This document shows, one piece after another, positions 26,148-34,180 of a DNA stretch of 64,000 bases (positions within the stretch are counted from its first letter, which is position 1; each line of letters begins with the position of its first letter). This stretch comes from Caldilineaceae bacterium (GTDB lineage: Bacteria; Chloroflexota; Anaerolineae; Caldilineales; Caldilineaceae). Made by a program: the position numbers and the translations under genes. Location of the stretch: positions 19,240-83,239 of the forward strand of contig JAHBVG010000023.1 in the NCBI GenBank assembly GCA_019637695.1, in the 5' to 3' direction. Below the pieces are notes generated by a model. The model was not told the DNA's origin. It searched no databases and saw nothing but the letters and a program-made list of their open reading frames with translations.

Positions 26148-26906
26148 ATGGCCACAAGACCCTTTCTCTGGCAGTTGAGTCGGCAGGAGTGCTTGGCGGG
26201 GATCCCCCTCTGGGGCGAATGTCCCCTCTGCGCTGACCGTACCAGCCTCGACGACTACTGTCGCTTCTGCGACGGGATCGTGGAGCGTGTCTACTATGCC
26301 AGCGGTGGCATCCACGATTGGCAGCGCTACCGCAGCAAGAGCCTGGCTACCCTGGACTGGGGTTGGTTGGGCGACGAAGCGGCGGCGGCGCTGCAGGCGT
26401 ACGTCAACCACCTGCCTGAGCACATCCAACACGGGCGGGGGCTTCTGCTCATGGGTGGTGTGGGCAGCGGCAAGACCCACATCGGCGTGGGATTGGGGCT
26501 GCTCGCGCTCGCCCACGGTTACAGCGCCTACGCCACCACCTTTGGAGAACTGCTGCTTGCCATTCGCTCCAGCTTCGACAGTCCCAGTGGTCGCAGCGAA
26601 GCGGATCTGATGGCGACCGTCTGTGACGCCGACCTGTTGCTGCTCGACGATTTGGGGATGGAAAAGCCTTCTGCCTGGGCCATCGACCGCTTGGCCTATC
26701 TCGTCAACGAGCGCTACAGCCAGCAGCACGCCACCGTCGTCACCAGCAACTTCCATCCTGCCCGGATGGCGCACCAGTGGGGCGAGCGCGTGGTCAGTCG
26801 TCTGCTTGGTACCTGCACCATCATCTCCGTGGCTCACGTCGCCGACTACCGACTGGTAGAGCAGCAGGGGGCGGGCGGCAGGCAGGCAGCAGGCAGCAGA
26901 GGATGA
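26148..26906 (+). CDS. DnaC/IstB-like AAA+ helicase loader
   Basis: The 252-residue frame starts after TAGGAGG. An N-terminal Cys cluster (CPLCADRTSLDDYCRFC, about residues 26-42) probably binds zinc. The AAA+ core has Walker A GGVGSGKTH (about 103-111), Walker B LLLLDDLG (about 162-169), a sensor 1 TSN (about 202-204) and an Arg-finger region VVSRLLG. This matches DnaC/DnaI-type loaders, which place the replicative helicase at an origin using ATP. The IstB transposition helper is related but is found beside IstA, which is absent. The last residues (GAGGRQAAGSRG) come from a simple-sequence GGCAGGCAGCAG tract and look like a recent extension. Confidence 0.85.
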   Translation: MATRPFLWQLSRQECLAGIPLWGECPLCADRTSLDDYCRFCDGIVERVYYASGGIHDWQRYRSKSLATLDWGWLGDEAAAALQAYVNHLPEHIQHGRGLLLMGGVGSGKTHIGVGLGLLALAHGYSAYATTFGELLLAIRSSFDSPSGRSEADLMATVCDADLLLLDDLGMEKPSAWAIDRLAYLVNERYSQQHATVVTSNFHPARMAHQWGERVVSRLLGTCTIISVAHVADYRLVEQQGAGGRQAAGSRG

Positions 26907-27218
26907 AACATCTCACTGGCCAGGGACCGAGGCGACAGTCATGGTATCAAGCAACGGCAGACAGAAGCACCCAGAGGGTACCCGAGACGGCAAGCAGCCG
27001 ACGTGAGCAGTTCCACGGTCCAAGGGCAGTTGGATCTCGAATCGTAAACACAGGAGAATTGCAGCATGGAATGCACTCTCACGAAAGGAACACAGGATGA
27101 ACTCACCAGCGAAGCAATTTTCGGCTAAATGCAGTCAGATACGGTTACTCATTGCCACCTGCTGCCTGCCAGGCCCGCTTGCGGGCGCCCCTGCCTGCCG
27201 CTCCGAAGGAGCAACCCC
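26907..27218. other. Region between replication and partition genes
   Basis: These 312 bases separate the helicase loader from parA. They contain a 20-codon frame at 27066-27128 (MECTLTKGTQDELTSEAIFG) preceded by AGGAG at suitable distance, a simple-sequence tract (CTGCTGCCTGCC), and a GCCCGC-TT-GCGGGC hairpin at 27173-27186 just before the parA ribosome binding site. The hairpin may regulate parA. A centromere-like site might lie here, but no clear repeat array was seen. Confidence 0.4.
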
Positions 27219-27998
27219 ATGACCATCGTCGCGATTGCCAACCAGAAGGGCGGTGTGGGCAAGACGACGCTCACCATCCACCTTGCCGCCTATCTCGCTG
27301 GCCGCGGACAACGGGTGATCGTAGCCGACGCCGATCCCCAGGGCAATGCCAGCGCCTGGCTCTGTGACGACGGCGTGAGCGAAAGCGCGCTCTGGCGGCT
27401 GTTGATTGCGCGGGAACGCCCGGCGCAGGTGCTGCACCAGGCCAAGTGGGGTGTGGGGCTGCTGCCGGGCAACGACGAGAGCGGGGACGCTCTCATCACG
27501 CTTGTCGCCCTGCGCAAACCGTTCGACGCCATTGCCGATGCGTTGCAAGCGGTGGTATCGTGCTTTGCACCGGACGTGCTGCTGCTCGACATGCCGCCGA
27601 GCAAGGCCGCGGGATTTCGAGAACTGCTCTTTGCCGCCGACTACCTGCTCGTGCCCACCCAGGTGGAGCGGCTCAGCCTCAACGGTGTGGGCTTCATGGC
27701 AGAGACTATCCACGAACTGCGCCAGACTTTCGGGCGTGGACCCCGGCTGCTGGGCGTGGTGCCCAACATGGTGCGGGCGCGCACCGTAGATCACGGCGAC
27801 CACCTCACCGACCTGGTGGCGCACTTTGGTCCCGCCGTCTGGCCTGCCGTGCCGCTCTCGATCCGCGTCTCCGAAGCCTGCACCTACGGCACCACCATCT
27901 GGGAACGTGACGCGGCAAGCGAAGCGGCGCTAGGCATGGAAGCAGTCTGTCAGCGTTTCATGGAGAATCTGGCATTGCAGCCAATTCAATCCACATAG
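27219..27998 (+). CDS. parA: ParA-family partition ATPase
   Basis: The 259-residue start is chosen at 27219 behind GAAGGAG, because the longer frame from 27129 is not preceded by a site. Residues 1-20 read MTIVAIANQKGGVGKTTLTI, the deviant Walker A motif with the signature Lys of the ParA/MinD family. DADPQGNAS (about 39-47) and LLLDMPPS (Walker B, about 125-132) follow. VVPNMVRARTVDH lies in the C-terminal part. ParA ATPases bind DNA non-specifically when ATP-loaded and move plasmid cargo through a centromere-binding partner, probably the next gene. This suggests that the element has, or had, a circular extrachromosomal phase. Confidence 0.92.
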   Translation: MTIVAIANQKGGVGKTTLTIHLAAYLAGRGQRVIVADADPQGNASAWLCDDGVSESALWRLLIARERPAQVLHQAKWGVGLLPGNDESGDALITLVALRKPFDAIADALQAVVSCFAPDVLLLDMPPSKAAGFRELLFAADYLLVPTQVERLSLNGVGFMAETIHELRQTFGRGPRLLGVVPNMVRARTVDHGDHLTDLVAHFGPAVWPAVPLSIRVSEACTYGTTIWERDAASEAALGMEAVCQRFMENLALQPIQST

Positions 27999-28019
27999 AC
28001 ACAGGAACACACAGAGATC

Positions 28020-28436
28020 ATGACCGAAAAACGAACCCCCCAACGCCATTCGGGGCTGCGCATGGACCCGAAGATTTCAGAACTGCTGCACGACTCGGTG
28101 GAGAACCGAGCGGCGTTGACCCAGAAGCAAAAGCGGGATCGCGCCCGCAAGAAAGCCACCTACGATCTGGCACCGGAACTCCAGGATGCGGTGACGGAGA
28201 TCGCGCGCAAGGAAGACACCTCTACGTCTCAGATCGTAGGCATTTTTCTTACCTACGCTGTGGCGCAATACCAACAGAAAGACCTGCGTCTCGTTGAGGG
28301 TATGGCGGAGCGGTCACCTTCGCGCACGCCTCGCTTCTCCTGGAACTTGCAGATTCCGCCGGAGTGGTTGCAAGCGGTGGAAACAGTGGCAGGCGCAGCC
28401 GAAGACCTGCCGCCAAAATGGAAGAAGCGGCGATAG
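28020..28436 (+). CDS. Ribbon-helix-helix protein, probable ParA partner
   Basis: The 138-residue gene starts 21 bases after parA ends. The first 45 residues are basic (QKQKRDRARKKA). They are followed by TYDLAPELQDAVTEIARKEDTSTSQIVGIFLTYAV (about 47-81), a beta strand plus two helices typical of the ribbon-helix-helix (CopG/ParG) fold. The C-terminal part has a Trp/Pro motif (PPEWLQAVETVAG). Small RHH proteins encoded just after ParA bind centromere repeats and stimulate the ATPase. No canonical ParB is present, so this protein is the obvious partner. The pairing is inferred from position and fold. Confidence 0.75.
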   Translation: MTEKRTPQRHSGLRMDPKISELLHDSVENRAALTQKQKRDRARKKATYDLAPELQDAVTEIARKEDTSTSQIVGIFLTYAVAQYQQKDLRLVEGMAERSPSRTPRFSWNLQIPPEWLQAVETVAGAAEDLPPKWKKRR

Positions 28437-28529
28437 CCCAAGCAGGAATTCAGATCATCAATAGATCTGTCCTACCGAGAGGCAAAACGGTCAATGTGAT
28501 CAGCAAATTGAGCAAGAATGCGATGGCTA

Positions 28530-28557
28530 TTGACATTTGCCCATTTGAGGATAAAAT
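28530..28557 (+). promoter_or_regulatory. Sigma-70-type promoter for the AAA15 gene
   Basis: TTGACA at 28530-28535 and TAAAAT at 28552-28557 are separated by 16 bases, 58 bases before the ATG of the AAA15 ATPase. The surrounding 120 bases are clearly more AT-rich than the neighbouring genes. This suggests that the ATPase gene was acquired with its own promoter. Confidence 0.6.
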
Positions 28558-28614
28558 GAGGCTACATGTGAAATCTTCGCAAATTTGATTTGTTTAGCCA
28601 GGAAAGGCGGAACG

Positions 28615-29910
28615 ATGCTTGTCGAATTCAGCGTCGCCAACTATCGCTCGTTTCGCAATCAAGTCACTCTCAGTATGGTCGCCAGTGCGCTCAAGGCAAA
28701 GTATCCTGAATTGGATGAGAAGAATCTGTTTACGGCGCCGGGCGACGTGAACCTGTTAACCAGCGCAGCCATCTACGGCGCCAATGCCAGCGGCAAGAGC
28801 AATCTCATTGCTGCCTTTCACTTCATGCGCCAGTTCGTGATCAATTCCCCCAAGAACACAGAACGAACGGGCGGAATTGAAGCAGAGCCGTTCCGACTCG
28901 ATCCGCAAACGGTTGGTGAACCCTCTTTCTTTGAGGTTGTTTTCATTGCAGACGGCAAACGCTATCGGTATGGGTTTGAAGTGACCAGAGAAAAGGTGGA
29001 AGCGGAGTGGCTCTACGTGGTGCCAACCAGCCGAGAAGCAAAGCTGTTCGAACGAGAAGGAGATGACATCTCGCTTGGGGAACGGTTCCGTGCTGAGGGC
29101 CGAGACTTAATCGACAGAACGCGGCCCAATGCGCTTTTCCTGTCTGTGGTTGCCCAGTTCAACGGAGAGGTTGCCCAAACGGTCCTAGAATGGTTCCGTT
29201 CGGTTGGCATTGCGACCGGATTATCCGATATGGGCATGCGACTCTTCACACAACAACAACTGTTGGATGGTCACCTGGCAGAAGAAATCGCGGCTCTGAT
29301 GCAACGTTTCGATCTCGGAATTGAAGACCTGCTGGTGGAGAAGGTTCCGCCCAGCTCACCGTTGTTGCCGGCTCATGCGTCAGCGGAGATGCATACAATC
29401 CTGGAGCCTTTCTTGGATTTGGTTGCTACAGGAGAACGGGTTGCAGTACGAACCATTCATCGCCGGGTAGATGAACTGGGGCAGACCGGAACAGAGATTT
29501 TCGATCTGGATGAGCATGAATCTGAAGGAACCAAAAAACTCTTTGCCATGTCTGGTCCTCTTGTGGAGACTTTGAGAAACGGAGAAGTTCTTGTAGTCGA
29601 CGAACTCGACGCTCGCCTGCATCCCTTGTTGACGCGGGAGATCGTCAAGCTCTTCAACGATCCGGAGACGAATCCGCACCACACCCAGTTGATCTTTGCT
29701 ACTCAGGACACCAACCTGCTGGACAACCGACTGTTGCGTCGGGATCAGATCTGGTTTGTGGAGAAAGATCGCCAGGGCGCGTCGCACCTCTATTCGCTGG
29801 CCGAATTCAAGGTGCGCAACGACGCTAGCTACGAGAAAGAGTATATGCAGGGGCGCTTTGGCGCCATTCCCTTCCTGAACGGGTTACGTCAGGTGTTGGA
29901 GCAAGGGTGA
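28615..29910 (+). CDS. AAA15/RloA-like ATPase
   Basis: The 431-residue start follows GGAAAGG. The N-terminus MLVEFSVANYRSFRNQVTLS and Walker A GANASGKSN (about 55-63) are typical of the AAA15/AAA21 ABC-like ATPases. Late motifs are DEHESEGTKKLF (signature region, about 303-314), LVVDELDARLHP (Walker B with catalytic Glu, about 327-338) and TQDTNLLD. Relatives include RloA, the ATPase of retron Ec48-like and Abi systems, and OLD-related proteins, but no nuclease domain is fused here. Composition is lower in GC than its neighbours, and it has its own promoter. It is a candidate single-gene phage-defence cargo. No RloB-like partner is adjacent. Confidence 0.8.
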   Translation: MLVEFSVANYRSFRNQVTLSMVASALKAKYPELDEKNLFTAPGDVNLLTSAAIYGANASGKSNLIAAFHFMRQFVINSPKNTERTGGIEAEPFRLDPQTVGEPSFFEVVFIADGKRYRYGFEVTREKVEAEWLYVVPTSREAKLFEREGDDISLGERFRAEGRDLIDRTRPNALFLSVVAQFNGEVAQTVLEWFRSVGIATGLSDMGMRLFTQQQLLDGHLAEEIAALMQRFDLGIEDLLVEKVPPSSPLLPAHASAEMHTILEPFLDLVATGERVAVRTIHRRVDELGQTGTEIFDLDEHESEGTKKLFAMSGPLVETLRNGEVLVVDELDARLHPLLTREIVKLFNDPETNPHHTQLIFATQDTNLLDNRLLRRDQIWFVEKDRQGASHLYSLAEFKVRNDASYEKEYMQGRFGAIPFLNGLRQVLEQG

Positions 29911-29986
29911 TGGCGCAGACAGTGGTTTCGGGTAAAATAGGTTGGAAGTGCCTGAAACGCTAGACATCTCATAGCCCTGAGCAAAT

Positions 29987-30409
29987 TCAGTCGTCTGGCA
30001 GCAATTCCGCTTCACGAATCAGGAAGGGCAGGTTGGGTGCGGAGAATGTGAGACTGGGCGCAGGGATGCGGTTGTGTTTGATGTCCGGTGGTACGTGCTT
30101 ATGGTGCGGATCCGTACTGGCCAGTGTTGGGTCGTGGGGGTGGGGTTGCGAGTCGTACCAGTATAGCTTGTCGCTGCCCCGCCAGGCTTCATAGCTGTAG
30201 CCCTCAATGAGCAGCGGGCCAGTGTCCCACGACAATCGCTCGTAGATGGACAGACGCAAGCCACCGGCAAAGGTCAACTCGCCGCTGAGTTCGGCGTAGA
30301 GCCGGCCCCGCCTGGCCACGGTCAGCGTCGAGCGCTCGATACTGGGGAACTGCTGGGGCAGAGTATAGACGAAGATCTCGTAGTCACGGAGAGACTGGAA
30401 TGGGGTCAT
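29987..30409 (-). CDS. TumE/DUF6516-like toxin
   Basis: The product has 140 residues. The C-terminal half contains DKLYWYDSQPH and STDPHHKHVPPDIKHNR, the HHKH block characteristic of DUF6516 (TumE) proteins, the toxin of a two-gene module. The upstream partner overlaps its start by 26 bases, the usual coupled arrangement with the antitoxin first. The biochemical target is not known to me, and the conserved His cluster suggests a catalytic or metal site. The family assignment rests on that motif and on the gene pairing. A small intergenic space (29911-29986) separates it from the convergent AAA15 gene. Confidence 0.65.
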   Translation of the reverse strand: MTPFQSLRDYEIFVYTLPQQFPSIERSTLTVARRGRLYAELSGELTFAGGLRLSIYERLSWDTGPLLIEGYSYEAWRGSDKLYWYDSQPHPHDPTLASTDPHHKHVPPDIKHNRIPAPSLTFSAPNLPFLIREAELLPDD

Positions 30410-30680
30410 GGCGCGCAGTTCTCTCGATCACATCAGCCACGCTGCTGCTTTCCGCCCGCAGCCGTTGAATCGCTGACTTGTACTGCTGACGGCGGCGCAG
30501 CCAGAGGCGGTAAGCGCTGGCCCAAGCGGTCCAATCCCGCACCCATGCCTCATGGGCTGGTTCCTCGCCCTCATTGTACGATTCATAGAAGGTCTCCGAG
30601 AGCACACCGTACTTGCGTTCGTAGACGCGCATCTCTTCTTCCAGCGCATAGATATCCTGTAACAGATCATCCAACGTCAT
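30384..30680 (-). CDS. Antitoxin partner of the TumE-like toxin
   Basis: The start at 30680 is chosen because GGAGG lies six bases upstream and the reading MTLDDLLQDIYALEEEMRVYERKYG begins a helical protein. The 292-residue frame extending to 31262 is not supported. The product (98 residues) is almost entirely helical and charged, with alternating hydrophobic positions suggesting a coiled coil (about 1-40) and a basic C-terminal half (LWLRRRQQYKSAIQRLRAES). Its position, its size and its 26-base overlap with the toxin gene support an antitoxin role. The family was not otherwise recognised. Confidence 0.6.
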   Translation of the reverse strand: MTLDDLLQDIYALEEEMRVYERKYGVLSETFYESYNEGEEPAHEAWVRDWTAWASAYRLWLRRRQQYKSAIQRLRAESSSVADVIERTARHDPIPVSP

Positions 30681-30933
30681 TGTCGCCTCCAAAGGCTCAC
30701 GATTCACTGATGTCATTATGACACAGCCCCACGGCTCCGACAAGGAATTTGGCGCATGTACTACCGTCACAGTCTGGCCTAGATCAAAGCCCTTTTCCAT
30801 TCCAGCAGCACGACAGCCAGGCTGTGTAGGCGACAGACAGCGCCTAGCCGCTGAGCAAGCTAACCTTTGGGGCTGTCGCTGGCGCCGCTGATCGATATCC
30901 GCGACGACGCCAACTTTAATCTCAATTTCAGCA

Positions 30934-30962
30934 TTGACAAGCCCGAACACCCGTGCTATTCT
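30934..30962 (+). promoter_or_regulatory. Consensus promoter of the Tad operon
   Basis: TTGACA at 30934-30939 and TATTCT at 30957-30962 are spaced by exactly 17 bases. Transcription would start near 30969, directly at the hairpin that follows and about 73 bases before the first gene. Confidence 0.6.
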
Positions 30963-30970
30963 TGGCAGCG

Positions 30971-31006
30971 AAAGGGATTTCCGCATTGTGGCGGAAGTCC
31001 CTTTTT
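30971..31006 (+). terminator. Attenuator-like hairpin with T-run
   Basis: AAAGGGATTTCCGC (30971-30984) pairs with GCGGAAGTCCCTTT (30991-31004) through a 14-bp stem with one G-T wobble and a six-base loop. The T-tract TTTTT follows at 31002-31006. It looks like a complete intrinsic terminator placed between the promoter and the first Tad gene, so it may act as an attenuator or a 5' stabilising hairpin. Confidence 0.6.
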
Positions 31007-31041
31007 GTGATTGGCCCCCAGTCATACGCGAGGAGTTCGCC

Positions 31042-31290
31042 ATGCCCCAACCTGTAACCCAGCATCCGCCCCTCTGCCAGCCCGAGCTTCCCTGGCCAGA
31101 GCAGCTCCTGATCCGGCTCGACGAGATTATCGGCTTGCTCGACGGCATTGATACCTCGCTCACTGCTCTGTCTGTCACCGTTACCCAACCTGCTTTTGCA
31201 CATACACCTGAGGAGAGTGGGGCAGCGTGTTCAGGAGAGATGGATCTGTTGCCCCTGCTCATGGAGAAGGCGGAGGGACAAGAGCCATGA
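31042..31290 (+). CDS. Small hypothetical protein at head of Tad operon
   Basis: The 82-residue frame starts after GAGGAG and ends in an ATGA overlap with the next gene. It is acidic, with a Pro-rich start (MPQPVTQHPPLCQPELPWPE) and an amphipathic helical middle (LLIRLDEIIGLLDGIDTSL). It has no signal peptide or type III pilin signature. No family was recognised. The coupling to the following membrane protein and to cpaB suggests an accessory role in pilus assembly or its regulation. Confidence 0.65.
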   Translation: MPQPVTQHPPLCQPELPWPEQLLIRLDEIIGLLDGIDTSLTALSVTVTQPAFAHTPEESGAACSGEMDLLPLLMEKAEGQEP

Positions 31291-31862
31291 TGTCGCCCCT
31301 GCGTTCAGACACGACCTTTCTGGTGCTCCTGGTCGTGGTGCTGCTGGCAGCGCTGGCGATCACAAGCATGCAGGTTCCGGGACCGCCCGCGTTGGCGGCA
31401 CCCGCGCCTCGGCCCACGCCCACGGCAACCGTCACGCCGGAACCGGGCTGGTGGAATAGCATCACCTTCGCCACGCCGTCCCTACCCGCCTTGCCGGCTG
31501 TACCCCATGTGCAGCTTGGCAACGGAGAGGGGCGTCGTGGCCTTGGGAACGGCCCTGTCTCTTTTGATGTACTCACCTGTCCCACCGCCACGGCCCGTAT
31601 TGCCTCCATCACCCGCGATGGCGTCTGGTGGCTCATCGACGGCAGCGCCGGCGTTGATAGTTTCTGGTACTGGAAGATGGAGCTATCGCCCGATGGCAGC
31701 GGTTGGACCGTCCTCTACCGCAGTGAATCACCAGTGACAAATGGACGGCTGATGGAGTTCAACACTACGACTGTGCCGTCTGGACAGTATCAGCTTCGCC
31801 TGACCGTGGTGAAGAAGGACGGCAATTATCCGCAGCCGTGCACGGTCATCGTCAGCCTCTAG
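31287..31862 (+). CDS. Membrane-anchored beta-rich protein of Tad locus
   Basis: The start at 31287 is the ATGA overlap with the preceding gene. The product (191 residues) has one N-terminal hydrophobic segment (about 11-27), a short Pro/Thr linker (APAPRPTPTATVTPEP) and an extracytoplasmic domain. That domain's strands (GVDSFWYWKMELSPDGSGW, GQYQLRLTVVKKDGNYPQPC) resemble a fibronectin or Ig-like fold with two Cys that could form a disulfide. The same kind of domain closes many Chloroflexota surface proteins. It may be a minor pilus-associated or docking protein. It does not look like a Flp pilin, because it lacks the G/XXXXEY cleavage motif. Confidence 0.65.
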   Translation: MMSPLRSDTTFLVLLVVVLLAALAITSMQVPGPPALAAPAPRPTPTATVTPEPGWWNSITFATPSLPALPAVPHVQLGNGEGRRGLGNGPVSFDVLTCPTATARIASITRDGVWWLIDGSAGVDSFWYWKMELSPDGSGWTVLYRSESPVTNGRLMEFNTTTVPSGQYQLRLTVVKKDGNYPQPCTVIVSL

Positions 31863-31886
31863 CCATGCTTGTCAAGGAGTCGAACC

Positions 31887-32753
31887 ATGAACCGAAGTCC
31901 TATTCTTCCCATCGTTCTGGCCCTCGCCACGTTTGTGCTGCTTGCCCTTGCACTCTGGCCACAGGAAGAGCCGACCGCCATCATCGTCGTGGCCGGACGC
32001 GACCTCGGCGCAGGCGCGATCCTGGCGCCGTCGGACCTCAAGACCGTGACCCTACCCGCTGACCAGGCGCCCGCCGACGCTGTGGGGGATGTGGCACTGC
32101 TGGTGGGCGAGAGCCTCTCGGTGGTGCGTTACAGCGGCGAGCCGGTCACGCCCCGTCACCTGGGACCGGCGGTGATCCTGGCGCCCGATGAGCGCGGCAT
32201 CGCCGTGCGCGTGCGTGCGGACACGGGACTGGCGGGGCTGCTGCGTCCGGGGATGACAGTGGGCGTGGTGGCCACGCTGCGCGACGACATGACCAACAAG
32301 GTCTACGCCAAGAGTACGTTGGAAAACCTGCGCGTACTCTACGTGCCGCCCAGCTTCCAGGCGCGCTCGCCACAGACGGTCGTCTACGCAAGCGGCGGGG
32401 ATGGGACCTATGCGCCCCCACCGCCCGCACAGGAACCGGTGCGCGAGGGCGTGATCGTGTTGGCGGCGGGTACGCTGCCTGAGCCGGTGGTCTACGAAGA
32501 TGCAGAGACGATCCTGCGGCGTGCGTTGGCGGAGGAGCAGAGCGAAGCAGCGCGCGAGGGCGAGGCAGAAGGCGAGCCGCCGGATGTGATGTGGGCGGTG
32601 CCGGTAGAGTTGCTGGCCGCCCTTAACGCCGCCGATGCTTCGTTTACGCTGGTGCTGACGCCGGACGATGCCCTGCCGTACACGAGTCCGGGGTTGGATC
32701 TGGCGAGGATGGAACCGGACTCTGACAGCAACAATCCGTTTGTACAGCGATAG
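31887..32753 (+). CDS. cpaB: CpaB-type Flp pilus assembly protein
   Basis: The 288-residue gene starts behind AAGGAG. It has a single N-terminal transmembrane segment (about 5-24). A SAF domain follows (about 32-95) with VVAGRDLGAGAILAPSDLKTVTLP, GESLSVVRYSGEPVTPRHL and the RGIAVRVRADTGLAGLLRPG segment typical of CpaB/RcpC. CpaB sits in the envelope and in diderm bacteria interacts with the CpaC secretin, which is missing here. Chloroflexota commonly have Tad systems without a secretin. An acidic low-complexity stretch (about 210-240) precedes the last strand region. It is followed by cpaE with a 93-base gap. Confidence 0.85.
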   Translation: MNRSPILPIVLALATFVLLALALWPQEEPTAIIVVAGRDLGAGAILAPSDLKTVTLPADQAPADAVGDVALLVGESLSVVRYSGEPVTPRHLGPAVILAPDERGIAVRVRADTGLAGLLRPGMTVGVVATLRDDMTNKVYAKSTLENLRVLYVPPSFQARSPQTVVYASGGDGTYAPPPPAQEPVREGVIVLAAGTLPEPVVYEDAETILRRALAEEQSEAAREGEAEGEPPDVMWAVPVELLAALNAADASFTLVLTPDDALPYTSPGLDLARMEPDSDSNNPFVQR

Positions 32754-32846
32754 ACCACCGACGACAGACGACGGACGACCGCCTGCACAGGAGCCACAGT
32801 CGTCTGTGGTCGCTGATCAGTTATCCCACCAAACAAGGAGATCACC

Positions 32847-34145
32847 ATGCCCTGGAATGCAATACCAAAGGGTTCGGCCCCTGCCTCTTCTCTGCTGCCT
32901 GTGCTCATCGCCGCTCCAACCGGAAAGGCGCAGGCGCTCTACAACGTCTTCAGCGGCGACGGGCGCTTCCACGTGCAGGCGATGGCAACCTCGCCGCAAG
33001 ACGTGGCGGTCAAGCTCTCCATGAACCCGCAGGCGCTGGTGCTGGATGGGCTGCTCTACGACGGACCGGACGAGATCATCGCCGCGCTCAATTCATTCCC
33101 CGGTTGCTGTATCGTGCTGCTGCCCGTGGGCGTGGACCATATCGCCGTGGCCGATATCGAGCGGCTGCCCTGTGTGGCGAAAGTGGTCCTGGGCGAGAAG
33201 GATTTCCCGGCGCTGACGGGAATCGTCTACGAACAGATGCAGCGGCAGCAGTCACCAATCGGCGGTGGCAGGAGCGCCATGCCTGTCCTCGCTGCCCGTC
33301 CCGTGACCACCAGCGGCTGGCGCTCGATCGCAGTCTGGAACCTGCAAGGCGGCGTGGGCAAGCCCACGGTCTCCGCCGCCCTGGCGTTGGAGGCTGCATC
33401 CCGGCGTCTGCCCACGCTGCTGGTGGGGCTGGGCGCACCCGATCCCCTGCCCCTGAGCCTGGGACTGCATCCTGAGCCGAACCTGCAAAACTGGCGCAGT
33501 CGGCCCACCCTCGACGGATTGAAGGGGGCTGTGCAGTCGTACGACGCGCTTGATCTGCTGGCGGGTTTTCCCTCGCCCCTGGAATTGAACGCCTATCTGC
33601 CCGATGCCCTGGAAGGTGAGGCCAGCCTTTCCCGTCTGGCGGGCACAGCGGCCTACGCGGGCTACGCCGTAGTCGTCCTCGATGTCTCATCGCCCGAACT
33701 GGCGGCGGCTGCCCTGGCCGCGTCCAATGCGCTGGTGCTGGTGGGGCTGGCCACGTTGTCCGGCATCCTCTCAACGGTAGAAGCGGTGCGCCTGGCCACG
33801 GAGACGTTGCGTGGTCGCCACAGCCTGCCCGCCAGCGCCATTCACCTGGTACTCAACCGCGTGCGCGCCGCCACCTTCTCACCCGAAGAGGTGGTGCAGA
33901 ACGGCTGCAAGCTCTTGAAGACGTTCCCACCCCTGGCCGCCGTGGTGCGCGACGATCCGACAGTCGAAGAAAGCCTCAACCTGCGCCGTCCCGCCTACTA
34001 CCACTCGGATACGCTGCGTCAGGCCGCACGCAGTCTGGGTGACCTGCTCTTCGCCGCCCCCGCCCAATCCAGCGTGCAGCGGCAGGGCCAGGTGGGGCAG
34101 CCGAGCAAAGTCTATTCGTTAGGGCCGATTCGCGTACGGGTGTAG
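32847..34145 (+). CDS. cpaE: CpaE-like ATPase with altered Walker A
   Basis: The 432-residue gene starts after AAGGAG. The N-terminal 125 residues resemble a receiver domain (VLIAAPTGKAQALYNVF, PQALVLDGLLYDGPDEI). The C-terminal part is a ParA/MinD-like ATPase in which the P-loop reads LQGGVGKPT (about 167-175). Normal family members have KGGVGKTT, so the signature Lys is replaced by Gln and the first Thr by Pro. VVVLDVSSPE (about 272-281) holds the Walker B strand, and VLNRVRAATF follows. CpaE helps place the Tad machine at the cell pole. The changes may weaken or abolish ATP hydrolysis. It lies in line with cpaB. Confidence 0.8.
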   Translation: MPWNAIPKGSAPASSLLPVLIAAPTGKAQALYNVFSGDGRFHVQAMATSPQDVAVKLSMNPQALVLDGLLYDGPDEIIAALNSFPGCCIVLLPVGVDHIAVADIERLPCVAKVVLGEKDFPALTGIVYEQMQRQQSPIGGGRSAMPVLAARPVTTSGWRSIAVWNLQGGVGKPTVSAALALEAASRRLPTLLVGLGAPDPLPLSLGLHPEPNLQNWRSRPTLDGLKGAVQSYDALDLLAGFPSPLELNAYLPDALEGEASLSRLAGTAAYAGYAVVVLDVSSPELAAAALAASNALVLVGLATLSGILSTVEAVRLATETLRGRHSLPASAIHLVLNRVRAATFSPEEVVQNGCKLLKTFPPLAAVVRDDPTVEESLNLRRPAYYHSDTLRQAARSLGDLLFAAPAQSSVQRQGQVGQPSKVYSLGPIRVRV

Positions 34146-34180
34146 CGGACTTTGAGGAAGAGAGATGGTCAATGCGTGGA

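Larger units (their letters stand above)
30681..31041. other. Divergent control region of the Tad operon
   Basis: This 361-base gap separates the leftward toxin-antitoxin pair from the rightward Tad genes. It carries a consensus promoter and a strong hairpin, both listed separately, in its last 110 bases. The first 200 bases have no clear feature. Confidence 0.5.

Noticed and set aside
30681..31262. Extension of the antitoxin frame to 292 residues
   Set aside because: It would read through the intergenic promoter and hairpin region. MTLDDLL at 30680 has a proper ribosome binding site.
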